DNA from: Trichobilharzia szidati
Lineage: Eukaryota; Platyhelminthes; Trematoda; Strigeidida; Schistosomatidae
Reading direction: 5' to 3'
Assembly (NCBI GenBank): GCA_944472155.2
Contig: OX235279.1
Coordinates: 175,501,868-175,565,867 of the forward strand
DNA length: 64,000 nt
How positions within the stretch are numbered: position 1 is the first letter of the stretch; each line of letters starts with the position of its first letter. The position numbers and the translations under genes are program-made. Positions 45,405 through 56,789 of the stretch are shown one piece after another. The notes under the pieces are model-generated. The model had not been told where the DNA came from. It was given only the letters and a program-made list of their open reading frames with translations, and did not search any database.

Positions 45405-45679
45405 TTCAAAATAATTACGTTTGTACAGTAGCTCATGAAAGTGGATTGTCGAACAGGAAATTTTCTTCACTGTTTACGTCTTTTTCTTATAAAACCTAAA
45501 ACCCGAAGCCCCATGACCCACTAGAAACACGAGGAATGATGAAAAGACTTGTAGCAAAACCACAACTGGGCACATGTAAACTGGCATTCAGCAAACATAA
45601 AATCTCTAAGTACTTAAATTGACGGTTAGTAATATCTGCTGAAACAATAAAATATTTTTAAAGTGGCATTACTTTCCAT

Positions 45680-45800
45680 ATTAACCTCGCCTAGTTAACT
45701 GGCCAGTCCAAAGCCCAGAAAAACAGGGAAGGCTATGTGTGAGGCTAGTAACCCTAACCCGAAAAATCAATCCAGTCACTAAGGCAACGTCAAAGCACAG
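45680..45800 (+). mobile_element. RTE/SR2-like 5' leader fragment
   Basis: Plus-strand sequence resembles the leader of copy A10: a ggccagtccaaagcccag stretch, then gaaggctatgtgtgaggctagtaacc. No endonuclease coding follows. Confidence 0.45.
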
Positions 45801-46034
45801 AAAAACACATCATCTAGGAATCAGTAAATGTGTGTTTCGCTTTAGTTTGTGACTTATCATTAACGCTAATCATGAGTTGTACAATGAGATGGAATTGCAA
45901 GATTTCAAGACCTTTTTTCGGCGATAAGTCAGCAGATAAACAGAAGATTATCTTTCTTTTTGGTTATCTTCTCTCACGCACACATCACTGGCTATGTATT
46001 TACATACATATCATTTGAATAAAGCAAGAACGAT

Positions 46035-46137
46035 AGTGGTTTGTGCAGAATAATATCGTAACATCATTGCTCATTTCGTCGGCTTCTCATCAGTTCATCT
46101 GCTTACAGTCTAAATAAATTATTATTATTATTATTAG
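46035..46137 (+). repeat. Short repeat with (TTA)n tail
   Basis: Partner of 40129-40215; ends taaataaattattattatta, like a LINE or SINE tail. Family not recognised. Confidence 0.7.
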
Positions 46138-46189
46138 GTTCATGTACAGAAACGTTTTAACATAATTGCCAGTTTTACATGATGTCAAT

Positions 46190-46610
46190 TGACAGGAGGT
46201 TCTGTACTTAATGCACAATGCTCAGAGAATTACGCTAACATTGTTTTGCACAGGGAGTTTGAACAAGTTTAAACAGAGTAAATGTATGCATACAATGGTG
46301 GAGGAGTTAGGTGATAAAGACTGGAGTTGCGTAAGATGATGAGTGACTAATAACCTGGGTGACAATGTACTGGGTTCAACTGAAATCATCGAAACAAGAG
46401 ACAAGTGAAATTACCCTGCATCAAACGGGGTTGAGAATAAAGCCAGTGACTGCGTAATCAAATGAAACAAAGAATAAGGAAATCCAGTCACCAGGGCAAG
46501 GAAAGACTGATGACTGTTTCTTTCTGAACACGTTAATTGGGTTTCAGGTTTTCGATACAGATTGCTTCCTCTTGTAAGTAGACTGTTAGTGATACTGACG
46601 GCCAACATCG
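46190..46610 (-). mobile_element. Penelope-like C-terminus and 3' region P8
   Basis: The minus strand reads NLYRKPETQLTCSERNSHQS and FLALVTGF, matching the family C-terminus, then a 3' region like that near 9040. Confidence 0.6.
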
Positions 46611-46714
46611 TTGTTTTTTACGCCTAAAAAGCAGGTGGTTAGAAACAGCTAGATGACGTAAAATGTTGTTGGCATAAGCAAACGGTGTTCGTAATCAAAG
46701 CGTCTGTGTCGAGC

Positions 46715-47440
46715 TCAATATGCTCAAATCTGAAGGAAGCAACCTCCGTCACCTACCCACATAGCTGGGAAGCATCCTTCCAACTACAGGCAGGCAGAAC
46801 TGAGGAGTATATCAAAGCGAGGATTGGGAAAGCAAGGAAACATTCCATTTCTCTCCTCAAGTCTGTGTGGAGGAGATCAACAGCACAACTCAGCATGAAA
46901 ATGAAAATAAGATCCGGATTTTCAACTCCAATGTCAAGTCAGTACTACTCACCATACGGATCAGAGACTTAGCCGGCGTCAAAAAGACCACCTCAAACAA
47001 ACTATAGACCTTCATCAACAGCTGTATTCGCTCCATACTCAAGATCAAATGGCCGGCCAGGAAATAGCAGCAGTAGTGTGAGAGATCTCTGGCAATGAAC
47101 CAACCAACCAACCCAGTAGGAACTGACTGTGCAAGAAATATGCAGGAAGAAATGGAGGTGGATTGGCCATACACTCTGAGAAAACAAACCATCAAGTGAG
47201 TGATATCACTCACAATGCAGACCATCACTCAAGTGGAACCCGAATGTGAAGTGGAGAGTTAGTTGTTCGTCAGTTCGAGGGTGACATGTAGGATGAGGAG
47301 GTGATGTGCATAGGAGATGGGAGCATGTGGGTGGCAGATCTGGAGCCAGGTGAAAACGTTGGTGGAGAACCAAGCGGAATGGAGACGTGTGGCTGAAGCT
47401 TTATGTTCCTCTAGGAATTAAAGGAAATAATAATAATATA
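46715..47440 (+). mobile_element. RTE/SR2-like LINE 3' portion A13
   Basis: It reads VTYPHSWEAS-type and IKARIGKARKHSISLLKSVW sequence and ends gttcctctaggaattaaagg plus TAA repeats. Its 3' end abuts a 0.9-kb block that also follows copy A16 at 56790. Confidence 0.85.
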
Positions 47441-48356
47441 ATAATAGAAACAGCACTCACTGAACGGATAATCTTAAAATATCGGATAGTAACAACGAAA
47501 GTTTGAAACTTCCACCCTATACTGGATAAAGCCTAGAAAAGTCAAGTTACAAGTTGTGTGTGTGTGTAAGGTAGCGTAGGATGTTCGCCAACCATGCACA
47601 TGTTTCTGGGTATGATTCCCAACCGAAATACTTCTAAACGACACATAGTAATTAATCAGGAAAATTTCTAAATTCCTATTTGCGTATTTAGAAAAAACAA
47701 CAGACTGAGCGAAGAAATATATTCCTTTTCAATTAATTCAACTAATTAATTTTCGACTCCACACTGATATGTAGTTTTTTACATCAAAATTTTTTACCAG
47801 TCAAGTGGTTATTTTAGTCAATCAGTCTTACGTATAGGTGGCGCGGATGAATTTAAGAGGTTAAAGGTCATCAAAACAAACAAATAATAGACGTTAGCAA
47901 CAAGATATTCAAGTTTTAAAGGAGAGGTGAAAATTAGTAAACAAAATTCAAGATAACTTGATTCTTTGGCGTTGGCAACAAGTTATTACATTATCAAGAA
48001 ATTTGTAAAATAACAATAATAATGACTAAGAAGAAAGAATAGGATTACGTAAAATACAAACAAGTTAATAGAATTAGCTAGAATTGTAAAAATTGAAAAA
48101 ATTGACAAAGTCAAAATATAGTTACAAGGAGAAGGTAAAAATCGTTTTAAAAAACTTAATACATAAAATGTAGTTGGCCATGGCAAAGAAAAGGGCTGTA
48201 CAAATTTCTTTTGAACTGAAACACAAATTTGGCTTGTTCAAATGAACTACGATTGCCTCTTCAGTATGTAAAAGTCGTACTGCGAGAGGTTGGGTGATAT
48301 ACGATAAATAACTTTAAACGCTTTGTTAGAGTCGATTTGATGTCCAGTATTGACGA
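47440..48356 (+). repeat. Direct duplication copy 1 (0.9 kb)
   Basis: Starts at the TAA tail of RTE copy A13 (taatagaaacagcactcac) and ends at tattgacga. It includes a short tRNA-like SINE head at 47566-47640 and P9. The partner is 56790-57706. A few substitutions and a GT-repeat length change separate them. Confidence 0.85.
47500..48356 (-). mobile_element. Penelope-like 3' portion P9
   Basis: Inverted C-terminal coding near 48190-48356 (a KAFKVIYR-like stretch) is followed by a long 3' region. Almost all of it is repeated at 56850-57706 at about 97% identity by eye. Confidence 0.75.
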
Positions 48357-48368
48357 TATACAATAGTA

Positions 48369-48700
48369 ATGATAACACTAATGAACTATGATAAACGCTA
48401 CATCAGTCAAAGTGGTCGTCCCCATTGCATCAGAGTCCAAGAACATAAATCGTTTGTGAAAGGACATGATACATATTCGTTCACATCGATGCGCGGAGAT
48501 AATTACGGACATCAATTTGATTGGGAGAAAGTGAAAATTTTAAACAGAGAAAACACCAAAAGAAGGCAGTCAGGGGATTTCTAGAAGTCTGGTACTCAAG
48601 TGAATCAGCAATTAACAAACACATTACTATAGATGGAATTCGCCAACGAATAAAAAATAAATCACATGAAAAGAAAGTTGAAATCCTAAGTCAATAAAAA
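48369..48700 (+). mobile_element. Penelope-like fragment P10 (HYIGQ lineage)
   Basis: YDKRYISQSGRPHCIRVQEH and YGHQFDWEKVKILNRENTK, then after a frameshift SSESAINKHITIDGI. It is a decayed relative of P6 and abuts P9 directly. Confidence 0.8.
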
Positions 48701-48719
48701 TGATCAATAGAGGCGTAAA

Positions 48720-48990
48720 TTTTGATTGGACAGTAGTTGGTAACTAGTGTAGTGTGTCTAGTCATTTTTTTATGAAGACTGAATTATGTCAGCCACGTTT
48801 GCAGTGTGGCCACCATTCTAGGTGCACTTTAAACTGTTCATATCAGATGGTTTCGCGTTAGTTGGCACTCACCAGTCAGCATGGTGTACCTGCAAACTTC
48901 AAGAAACTCGTGTCTTTTCTGATATTCGAACTCAAGTCACGGCGGTCACAGACATGAGTTCCTTCATAAAACAGCGCAGTCCTACAGGGG
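48720..48990. mobile_element. H2 SINE fragments in opposite orientations
   Basis: A plus-oriented 5' part (gtagtgtgtctagtc, ccaccattctaggtgcac) is joined near 48860 to a minus-oriented hammerhead part (gcgttagttggcactcacca), then the inverted tRNA-like region. Confidence 0.6.
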
Positions 48991-48999
48991 GTCAATCGT

Positions 49000-49170
49000 G
49001 AGCCTGAATAGCTTAATGGTAACCTGTCTGACTACAGTACTTAGTGAGGCGGGTTCGAATCTCAGAAGGGAGATCGGTTCCTTCAAGCTGATTGCAGATA
49101 AGCCTTGCTGACTGATGAGTGCTAGCTAGCACGAAACCTAGGGTGGTGACTGTCTCCAACCATCTAATAA
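49000..49170 (+). mobile_element. H2 hammerhead SINE, plus copy
   Basis: tRNA-like head gagcctgaatagcttaatgg, B-box gcgggttcgaatctc, then GCCTTG, CTGACTGATGA, GTGC/GCAC helix II with TAGCTA loop, and GAAACC (49102-49145). It contains a literal CTGATGA...GAAA core, but the helix I partner CAAGGC is absent, since gggtggtgactg follows directly. Confidence 0.7.
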
Positions 49171-49319
49171 CAACACTGGAAGGGGTTAGATTCTATGATG
49201 AACATCTTAAAACGTACTGTGATTTATGCAATTACAGTTCATTAAAGATGCTTAAATTATAATAATAATTATTATAATAGTAATAATAATAAAGACATAG
49301 TAGCGAATAGAATATCAAC

Positions 49320-50455
49320 TAAAATTAGGGAAATTTCACAAAAATTCTGGATTATTCAAACCTGGATGGCCAAGGTAATGATAATGTCTGAACTAACTTC
49401 TTTTGGATGCATAAATTAGGCTTATTAATATGAATCCCCACAGCCTCAGCAATATTTAGTAGTCGAATTCTTAAGGCAAAATTGAGATTCGTTGGTGTGC
49501 GATAAATCACCCTGAAAGCATGGTTAACGTCAATCTTGTGTTCTGTATCCACAAGGTGAGATAGAATAGCGCTGCGAATAGACTTTGTTTGTCCTTTGCT
49601 TAACCACTATGCAGGGTGATGTTCGGAAATTCGACGAGAAACACGCCTAATTGTACGGCCTACGTAACTGGCTCACTCCACAGGAGCAGTTAAATTGGTA
49701 GATACACAGGGAGTAGGAGGCGAAATTAGGCAGTTTGTCTTTTATTACCAAACGCAGAAAAGGAGTGGCTTTAAAGATATTTCGTAATTCAGCAGCAGGG
49801 AATGCTCTTTTTACCGCATTTCTAAGGCGTTGTGTTAGTATCTCACTGGTGTTGTCTCCTAGGAACTGCGTCTGTAAGAACAAGGCTTTCTTTGGAACTG
49901 TTGGTAACTTTGGCTGCTTTGGTTTCAGATTCAGATTCTTATCAATAAACTTTTCAGGATAACCATTTTCATTTAGCAACTGTTTAATATTATTAAGTTC
50001 TTCCTCAAGACATTCGTCTGAGGAAATTGCTTTTGATCTATGAACCAAGCACTTTATCAGATTGCGTTTGTATTTCAAGGGCACAAAGCTGAGAAAATGT
50101 GTATACTGACCCGTTGATGTAGGTTTTCTATAAACACTTCTTCTTATTGTGCCGTCCTCATTTCTGGTCATAAGGACGTCTAAAAATGAAATACTAGAGT
50201 CTTTTTCTTTCTCAATAGTAAAATTTATTGCAGGATGAACTTCGTTAAATTTATCCAGGATGTTCTTTGCCTCCTCCTCATTTTTCATAATCAAAAATGT
50301 GTCATCCATGTAACGACAATAGAATTCAAGTTCATTAATAACATCCTTCAAAGGCCCATTTTCTAGTTTCGCAAGAAAAATGTCGGCTGGAATGGGTCCT
50401 ACTGGTGACCGCATTGCCACACCGTCGATTTGTCTATACAGTTCCTTATTAAATA
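49320..50455 (-). mobile_element. Penelope-like element P11: RT with intact YMDD box
   Basis: A 257-codon minus frame (49647-50420) reads SPVGPIPADIFLAKLENGPL, YCRYMDDTFLIMKNEEEAKN (catalytic YMDD) and SVYRKPTSTGQYTHFLSFVP, then FIDKNLNLKPKQPKLPTVPK and CIYQFNCSCGVSQL. A frameshift at about 49650 then separates the rest of the GIY-YIG domain (DTEHKIDVNHAFRVIYRTPT, KKLVQTLSLPWPS). It is truncated at 50455. This is the best-kept Penelope RT in the window. Confidence 0.92.
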
Positions 50456-50623
50456 AAAAGTGGACTGTGATTTACACAACTAACAGTAAAAACAATCGTT
50501 TGCCTAAAATGAGAAGTGAACTGAATGTTTATTGATAAACTAAATATCTGAACGAATTACAACCTTTACTTGTTCTCTGTTAATTGAATACTAAATATTT
50601 AATGTACAGTTTATTTCTTTCAG

Positions 50624-50784
50624 TTACAGCATCCTTGGTATCTGAAACCACCATTGCGATTTGCCACTATTCCAAGTGGAGCTACTGAAGAGAATATAAA
50701 AATCAATTTTCCAGAAATGCATAGGTATATGAGCAAGTTTAATAAGTCCACTGTTGAAGAAGGTCTGAAAGCAACGAAATCAGG
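50624..50784 (+). CDS. GluN2-like exon 8: start of ligand-binding lobe S2
   Basis: Acceptor ttctttcag and donor gtaggt frame residues 468-520 plus two bases. RFATIPSGATEENIKINFPE matches the FGTVPNGSTERNIRNNYP segment of GluN2, and MHRYMSKFNKSTVEEGLKATK the following helix. The GluN2 glutamate-contact pair Ser-Thr appears as Ala487-Thr488. A second acceptor six bases downstream (ttacag) is also in frame, so the first two residues may be optional. The intron before it, nearly 13 kb, is the longest in the window. Confidence 0.95.
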
Positions 50785-50914
50785 GTAGGTTTATTTATTT
50801 ATAACAGAGTTAAAATGAATATCTACCATAAGGTAGTTTATTTTTCAATTAACGTTCTTAAATATTAGACAAATTTAAGAAAATGGCTTAATAATTTATC
50901 GATATTCAGAGTTA

Positions 50915-51690
50915 AGCATAAAGTTATTAAAGGCTAGGAAAGCAAAAGGACCAGACACAATCCTGCAGAAGTGCTAAAAGCGGACCTGGAGACTTCCGAC
51001 CACAAGGTTACGCCACTGCTGTAGATGTAGAAGAAAGGAAAGACAACTGACGACTGCAATAAACGCTAGCTTGTCAAACTGCCAAAGATCAGCGACTTAA
51101 ACTTATGCAACAATGACTGAGTCAGGATGCTCCTGGTGTCCACTCCAAGCAAACTATTAAGCTGCACTGTCTTAGTGAAGCATTTGAAATGAAGACAAAA
51201 GTAAAGCAATACTGCCTACTATCACCAATTATCTTCTTAATTGTGGCGGACTGAATAATGGGGAGCGGTAAAAAGGCCATATGCTGGACTAACAAAAAGA
51301 CCCTAACTTATCTGAACTTCGAGGATGATTTATGCCTCGTGCCTCACAAAGTTGAATACATTCAAGTGAAAACCAACAAGTTGGCAAAAGAGACAGCAAT
51401 GACAGGGTTTTATGTGGAAAAACAGAAGACGAAAGTCATGCAGATACGCAACCGACAAACAATGAAAACTATGAATCGGAGAAATCTGAAGGAGGACGAC
51501 TCCTTCACTTACCTTGAAAGCATTGATCATTTTAACTGCAGGTAGAACGGATGAACATGTCAAAGGCGGTCAACCAGGATCAGATCGAGAAGCAAGATAG
51601 GTTTTCACTCTTCCACCAGTATTCAGAGAACTCAGTACAGTGGAAGTGTGCCTCTGAAGCCCTATGATCCACTTGGAACTCAGGTGGTGA
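50915..51690 (+). mobile_element. RTE/SR2-like LINE portion A14
   Basis: Frames read SKLLKARKAKGPDTI, matching the KALKSGKAAGPD opening of the RT domain, then LNFEDDLCLVPHKVEYIQVKT, where the catalytic box is FEDD rather than FADD. It ends ccctatgatccacttggaac. Internal deletions shorten it. It starts about 130 bases downstream of exon 8. Confidence 0.82.
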
Positions 51691-51784
51691 ATAATAATAT
51701 AGATGACACAATGAGAAGACGTCTTCTTAATGTATTTTCGAAATTCATAAGGGGAACTAATTGCTTTAGACGAATATTAGTAAT

Positions 51785-52070
51785 AATAATAATGATATTG
51801 TCATTAGTCCCTTCAACAGCACTTCTCCAGTTTCTCCTACTCTCCTTAGTTCACTTCAGCTGGCCCAACGATCTCCCTTAGGCTCTCATCACCTTCAAGT
51901 TGTCTCCAGACTCGCAGCCCGTCATTCCCCATTCGGCTTCCACTCCGGTGATGGCCTGGAGCATGATTTCACTCAGCAGTCTTAGCATCGTGTGTCCTAT
52001 CCATCTCCATTCTCTTCTCTATATTGGTCGTGCAATAGGTTCTTGGTTAGTTCGTTTAATGTACACACAC
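51785..52070 (-). mobile_element. RTE/SR2-like LINE 3' fragment A15
   Basis: Inverted C-terminal coding and 3' region (gccattcggcttccactccgg-like text at 51930, then the inverted GHTLRK region). It lies tail to tail with A14. Confidence 0.75.
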
Positions 52071-52593
52071 AAGGAATATAGTAAATAGGTGTAGAATGAG
52101 ACAGATTCCATAAGGTTAAAAGCGATTTTCTTATTCCGGACTTCTAGTTCACGTCTTAATCTCTTTTGGAAGTTAATTTGACATAGAAAATATTTTGTTT
52201 ATTAACGTTATTTGTAGTGTGGCGTGTGACATATACATATTGAAAACATTTTAAGGCAATGGCTGCAGAAGTGTATAATCCTCAAATCTGGATTTAGTTT
52301 ACGTTGTAGTCAGGAAATAATTTCACTGAACAGCTTTTCTTAATTTTGTTTAATCTTGGGCAATCACCAATCAATCAGGCGAGTTCATTGTCTACTGACC
52401 TAGCCGACTTTTAATATGGTTTAAAAATCGTACAGATATGATGTGTGTGTGCTTGTGTTTTTCTTGATAAAAAGGTCTGTTATCAATTCTCTTATTTTAT
52501 GCCGTTACAATAATACACTTTAATCAGGTTCTGTTACATGCTGGTAACATTATTCTCTCTCTCTCCCTTTTTTTAAATGAAAAACTGAATCAG
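52071..52593. other. Intron 8 end, unassigned
   Basis: Nothing but a CT-rich tract (52555-52575) before the exon 9 acceptor. Confidence 0.65.
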
Positions 52594-52775
52594 GCAACTT
52601 GACGCCTTTTTATACGATGCAAATGTGCTAGACTATTGGGCAATGAAAGATGAAGGCTGTAAACTACGTACAGTTGGAAATTTATACGCAATGACCGGCT
52701 ATGGCATAGGCTTTTCCAAAAGTAGCCGATGGTTAACTAAAATTAATTCACGGATATTGGATTATCAAAAAAACG
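52594..52775 (+). CDS. GluN2-like exon 9: S2 core with the agonist aspartate
   Basis: Acceptor actgaatcag and donor gtaaat frame residues 521-582. QLDAFLYDANVLDYW contains the Tyr-Asp pair (528-529) typical of GluN2, whose Asp binds the ligand amino group and whose Tyr separates GluN2 from GluN1. DEGCKLRTVG carries Cys543 of the conserved S2 disulfide, and TGYGIGFSKSSRW matches the TGYGIALQKGSPW strand and helix. The donor g|gtaaat is repeated at the start of exon 10, but only this join keeps frame with exon 8. Confidence 0.95.
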
Positions 52776-53084
52776 GTAAATTTATCAGTTTTCTTTCCCT
52801 CATTCCCTTTTTTTTATTAGTATTAATTTGTTTACACTAATATTGCACACAAGACAATGATTAAAGTGGAACACAACTACATTTTTTTCCTGACGAAGTT
52901 AGGCTTCAAGCAGTGGAAAGCGGAGACGAACCAGTGGTTCTGAATGCACCAATTATATGGAAAAGGCGAGTAAAAAGACGTGAAACCGTTACAGAGGATA
53001 CCTTTCTCTGACACTTGGCAAAAATGCCTCTAAGTTTTGTATTGGAGTGTTATTAGGGTAACTAAACCCCATTCTTTATATTAG

Positions 53085-53450
53085 CTGGTTGGAGTCAATC
53101 AGCAGGAAGCCCAGCTGGACCTGGATTTCGTGCTTGTTGACACTCACTAGTCAGCGAGCTGTATCTGCAAACTTCAAAGAATTTATGTTCCTTCTCATGT
53201 TCGAACCCGCATCACCCAGTGCTACCAGAAACCAGAGATGTGACCCCTGATCTATTCGGGCTCACTACTGACCTGTAGGACTGTGTTGGACACTAGCCAG
53301 TAACCAGCGTAATGCGTCTAGTCGTTTGTTTGCGGCAGACTGAATTCTATCAGAGTGCACCGTGATGGAGAGCCACTTTGCAAACATGACTGAACGAAGT
53401 TAGTGTGCACCAAACAAAGGACTAAATACACTACACTTACTAGTGTTCAG
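53085..53450 (-). mobile_element. H2 SINE, inverted, nearly full length
   Basis: The minus strand runs from gtttggtgcacactaac through a tRNA-like head (gagcccgaatagatcag), B-box gcgggttcgaac, the hammerhead region CTGACTAGTGAGTG...GCACGAAATCC, and the end gattgactccaacc. The core again carries the TAGT insertion. Confidence 0.75.
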
Positions 53451-54139
53451 TCAAGGTAAACCACATTTTATACGTTTATTCATCTAGGTCTTCTGACCCA
53501 AATTTTTCTTTAACCAAAGCCCTACACGAAACTATCTCTGAACTAACCCTTATCATAACTCGAACTAACCGTTATATCTTCCCTGTTAGCTTATCTTAAC
53601 CCTAATTAGGATTAACCTGTCCTTAAACTTTCCAAAGCCTTATTTAACAGGTTTCCCCAGCTTGCTTATTGAGTGTTCTAAGGTCACTGATGCGTTCACA
53701 CTCCTTCGGTACTTAAAGTTTACGTTTACCAGTTGTTGTCTTTTTTTCAATTAACAGAAAGTCACTGGTACTAGGTATTGCAAAAGATACTCCTTTTCTC
53801 TCCTTGAGTAAAACAGTAATATAAATACTGAACACAGCCAATCGTTATGTATGCATAAATACATGGCTGGCATGTTCGAACAGCTCATTCTCAGGTTCAT
53901 GAATAATTCCCATTTACACATTATTGCTAACCAAAACACGTAGTACAGCTAAGAGTCACTTTTCAGCGAATTCATCCAATTATCTGTACAATCACAATTA
54001 TATATAATTTTTCATGTATGTGTGTGTACATTACCATTACGAGACAAGAATAAAAACTAGTTAGGGCTGCTGTTTACGTCATCAAAATACTTGAAAAAAT
54101 GGGATGAACAATCGAATTGTAATAACGCGGTGGAGATTA
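53451..54139. other. Intron 9 sequence, unassigned
   Basis: Nothing recognised. AACCCTAA-like words around 53540-53610 are too irregular to call telomeric. Confidence 0.55.
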
Positions 54140-54355
54140 GTATGAAGCTAGTGGCGATTTGTACTCAAGGGGTTCCATCCCCGGCCGACTCACTCCCAAA
54201 CCTGGCTTGCCTGGTAATAAACCAGACAAAGAGGGGAGATCGGGTGTAAGACTATCAGCCTCCCCACTGTAAAACCAAACATCATTGCTACCGGCACTTC
54301 AAGCGTCTAGCTTGAAGCCCAGTGTTCCACTGGTAACGCAAAGGAATAAAAATTA
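54140..54355 (+). mobile_element. tRNA-derived SINE (first subtype), decayed head
   Basis: Head is altered (aagctagtggcgatttg); B-box gttccatccccggcc and the tail ttccactggtaacgcaaagg remain. Confidence 0.7.
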
Positions 54356-54619
54356 AAAATAACAAAATAGTGGTGATGAGTCATCACAAATATAGTCGCC
54401 AATGTTAGTCGGTACATAAGAGAAGTTGAATAAGTGTATTGTAATTGCGTAATAAGGCGAGTTGTAATCAGGATGCACATTGGAACGAAGTTATGTTAGA
54501 ATTCTAAAGATATACAACAGATATAAGGCGTTGGAAAGACAAGTAAACAAAATCCAAGTCGGTAGAAATCAACAAGGTTATTAACATCATAGTAGGAGTG
54601 GTTGAATAGTTTTCTCTAG

Positions 54620-55018
54620 TTTTTCCAACTGAACGGCTAAGGCTCGAACAGAGCAAAGAAGACGAAGGCGTATTGTCTTTACCTGGTTATTTCTCACGCC
54701 ATGAGATTACTCTTAAGGAGGCGTTTGTTCAGATAGAATGGTTAGTGTTGAAAATGTGTTCGATTATCGTACTCCTTATGAGCCACCATTACCTTTTTGC
54801 AGGCATGCAGGATAGTGTTCTCAGATCCTTTTGGATAGAATACGCATCGAACGATCAATGTACGTGGCTCCACAGCAACGAGTGAATTGGCATATGCACA
54901 TAGAAATGGCCAGTTGCAAATGTTGTCCTTAAGGCTTCTGAAGACCAATGGGCGATTGGAGAACACTACTCTTAGCGTTGCTGTGGAGAATATTCTTCTC
55001 AAAGATTCGGATTGTTTT
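54620..55018 (-). mobile_element. Penelope-like fragment P14
   Basis: The minus strand (54742-55047) reads STATLRVVFSNRPLVFRSLK and, in decayed frames, a CIYQF-like word and a domain related to P11 and P13. It lies beside an inverted SINE at 55020. Confidence 0.65.
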
Positions 55019-55019
55019 T

Positions 55020-55262
55020 TTATCCTTTTACGTTCCCCGTGGAACACAGGGCTTCAAGCTAGACACTTGAATTTTCAGTAGCAGTGGTGTTTATTTTTAA
55101 GGGATGGGATAGCTAACCTCATGCCCGACCTTCCCTCTTTATCTTTCTCGTTACTAGCCTAGCTAGGTGTGTGTGAGTGCGTCGGTGGCCGGGGATCGAA
55201 CCCCGAACCACATGAGGCATGGCTGGCGAGCATCCTACTGCTGTGCCATCGGCACTAAATTA
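55020..55262 (-). mobile_element. tRNA-derived SINE (first subtype), inverted
   Basis: Inverted tail ttacgttccccgtggaaca, inverted B-box gggatcgaaccccgaacc and inverted head tactgctgtgccatcggca. Full length. Confidence 0.8.
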
Positions 55263-55825
55263 AAATTAACAAACTAAAATCCACTAACTGTCAACTTTCA
55301 ATGTTTTGCAGAATAAACCTAGCCGAGTTTCCTAAAATCTCTTTGGAATATCATGTTAAAATGAAAATATATAACACATACAAGTATTTCGTTTTCATTC
55401 ACATTCTTCCAGAATGGCAGCTACATCGTTTCTTGTCAGATAGGTAATATATACTCACTTAATACTTACTTTGACCTTGAAATATACACAGAAACATTGT
55501 TTATCTCTAGGTACTTCATAGGTTTCACTCCGATATGTTTAAATTTTCCCAACCTTTTCCGCCAACACAATGAACTTTAATGCCTTGATCTTCCTTTCCT
55601 AGTGGTGACATAAATGTAGTTTGATTAAAAAACCATTTTCAGACTCATAGTGCAGACTATGATCTGGATGGTAACTGGGTAGTTCACTATCATCTAGAAA
55701 CATTATAGGTGGAATGCGACACCTATTTGTGACCAAGGAAAAAACTATAACTGCAGACAATAAAATACAACTAATGATGTTATTACAACTACAAATGATC
55801 TTAGCTCAGAAAGCCAAGGAGCGAA
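55263..55825. other. Intron 9 sequence, unassigned
   Basis: Nothing recognised between two opposed SINEs. Confidence 0.6.
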
Positions 55826-56062
55826 GTGTGCGTCGGTGGCACAGCGGTTAGGACGCTCGTGGACCATGCACATGGTCCGGGGTTCCATCCCCGGCCGACT
55901 CACTCCTTTACCTCGCTAAACCAGAAATAATGCTGGTAAAGAGGAAAGGTTTGGCATGAGGCTAGCTAGCAACCCCATCCTGTAAAATTGAACACTGCTA
56001 CAGAAACTTCAAGCCACTAGCTTGAGACCCTATGTTCCACTGGGAACGTGAAGGAAAAAAAA
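55826..56062 (+). mobile_element. tRNA-derived SINE (first subtype)
   Basis: gtgcgtcggtggcacagcgg head, ggggttccatccccggcc B-box, tail ccactgggaacgtgaagg. It forms a head-to-head pair with 55020-55262 about 560 bases away. Confidence 0.82.
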
Positions 56063-56074
56063 ACAGGAATGAGG

Positions 56075-56785
56075 ATGCCTGGTTAGCACCAACAGCAACA
56101 ACAACAACAGACAACAATCAGCCAGCATAAATCGGAGGAACCTGAAGGAAACAACCTCCTTTACCTACCTGGGAAGCATCGTTTCAACTACAGGCAGACG
56201 GAACTGATGGGAATACCAAAGCGAGGGTCAGGAAAGTAAGGCAAGCTTTCATTTCTGTCGAGTCTGTGTAGAGTTCAGTAGCACTCAGCATCAAAAATAA
56301 GGTCCTGATTTTCACCTCCAGTGTGAAGTCAGTGCTACTTACTATACGAATCAGAGACTTGCACTGCATGTCATAAAGAGCATCTCAAACAAACTACAGA
56401 CCTTCATTAACAGTTGTCTTCGCTCAATACTCAAGATCAGATGACGGGCCAGAAAAGATCAGCAACAGGGAGGGATATCTGAGAGCGAACCAACCAGGAA
56501 CCGATCGTGCAACAAATAGGCAGGAAGAAATGGAGGTGGATTGGCCATACTCTGAGGAAACCACCAAGTAGCATCACAGCCCATCACTCCAGTGGAACCC
56601 GAAAGAGAAGCGGCGAGTCGGTCTTCAGTGCAAGGGTGACACGGAGGGGGAGGTCATGTGAAGAGGAGGTGAAAGCATGTGGATGGCAGATCTGGAGCCA
56701 GGTGAAAACTTCAGCAGAGAATAGAACACAATGGAGACGTGTGGCTGAAGCTCTATATTCCTCTAGGAATTAAAGCAAATAGTAA
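56075..56785 (+). mobile_element. RTE/SR2-like LINE 3' portion A16
   Basis: Reads QIGRKKWRWIGHTLRKPPSS near its end and finishes attcctctaggaattaaagc. It follows a plus-strand SINE directly and precedes the 0.9-kb block shared with 47440. Confidence 0.85.
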
Positions 56786-56789
56786 TAAT

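Larger units (their letters stand above)
44455..45490. repeat. Foldback element with about 210-base arms, right arm split by a SINE
   Basis: Left arm 44455-44660 is the reverse complement of 45046-45175 plus 45405-45490 (shared aacaaagaaagcataagacg, ggaagttagaaaagaggcag). The central 385 bases include an AT-rich and TAA-rich spacer. No transposase is visible. Confidence 0.75.

Noticed and set aside
53540..53610. Telomere-like AACCCTAA words
   Set aside because: Irregular and few; not a repeat array.
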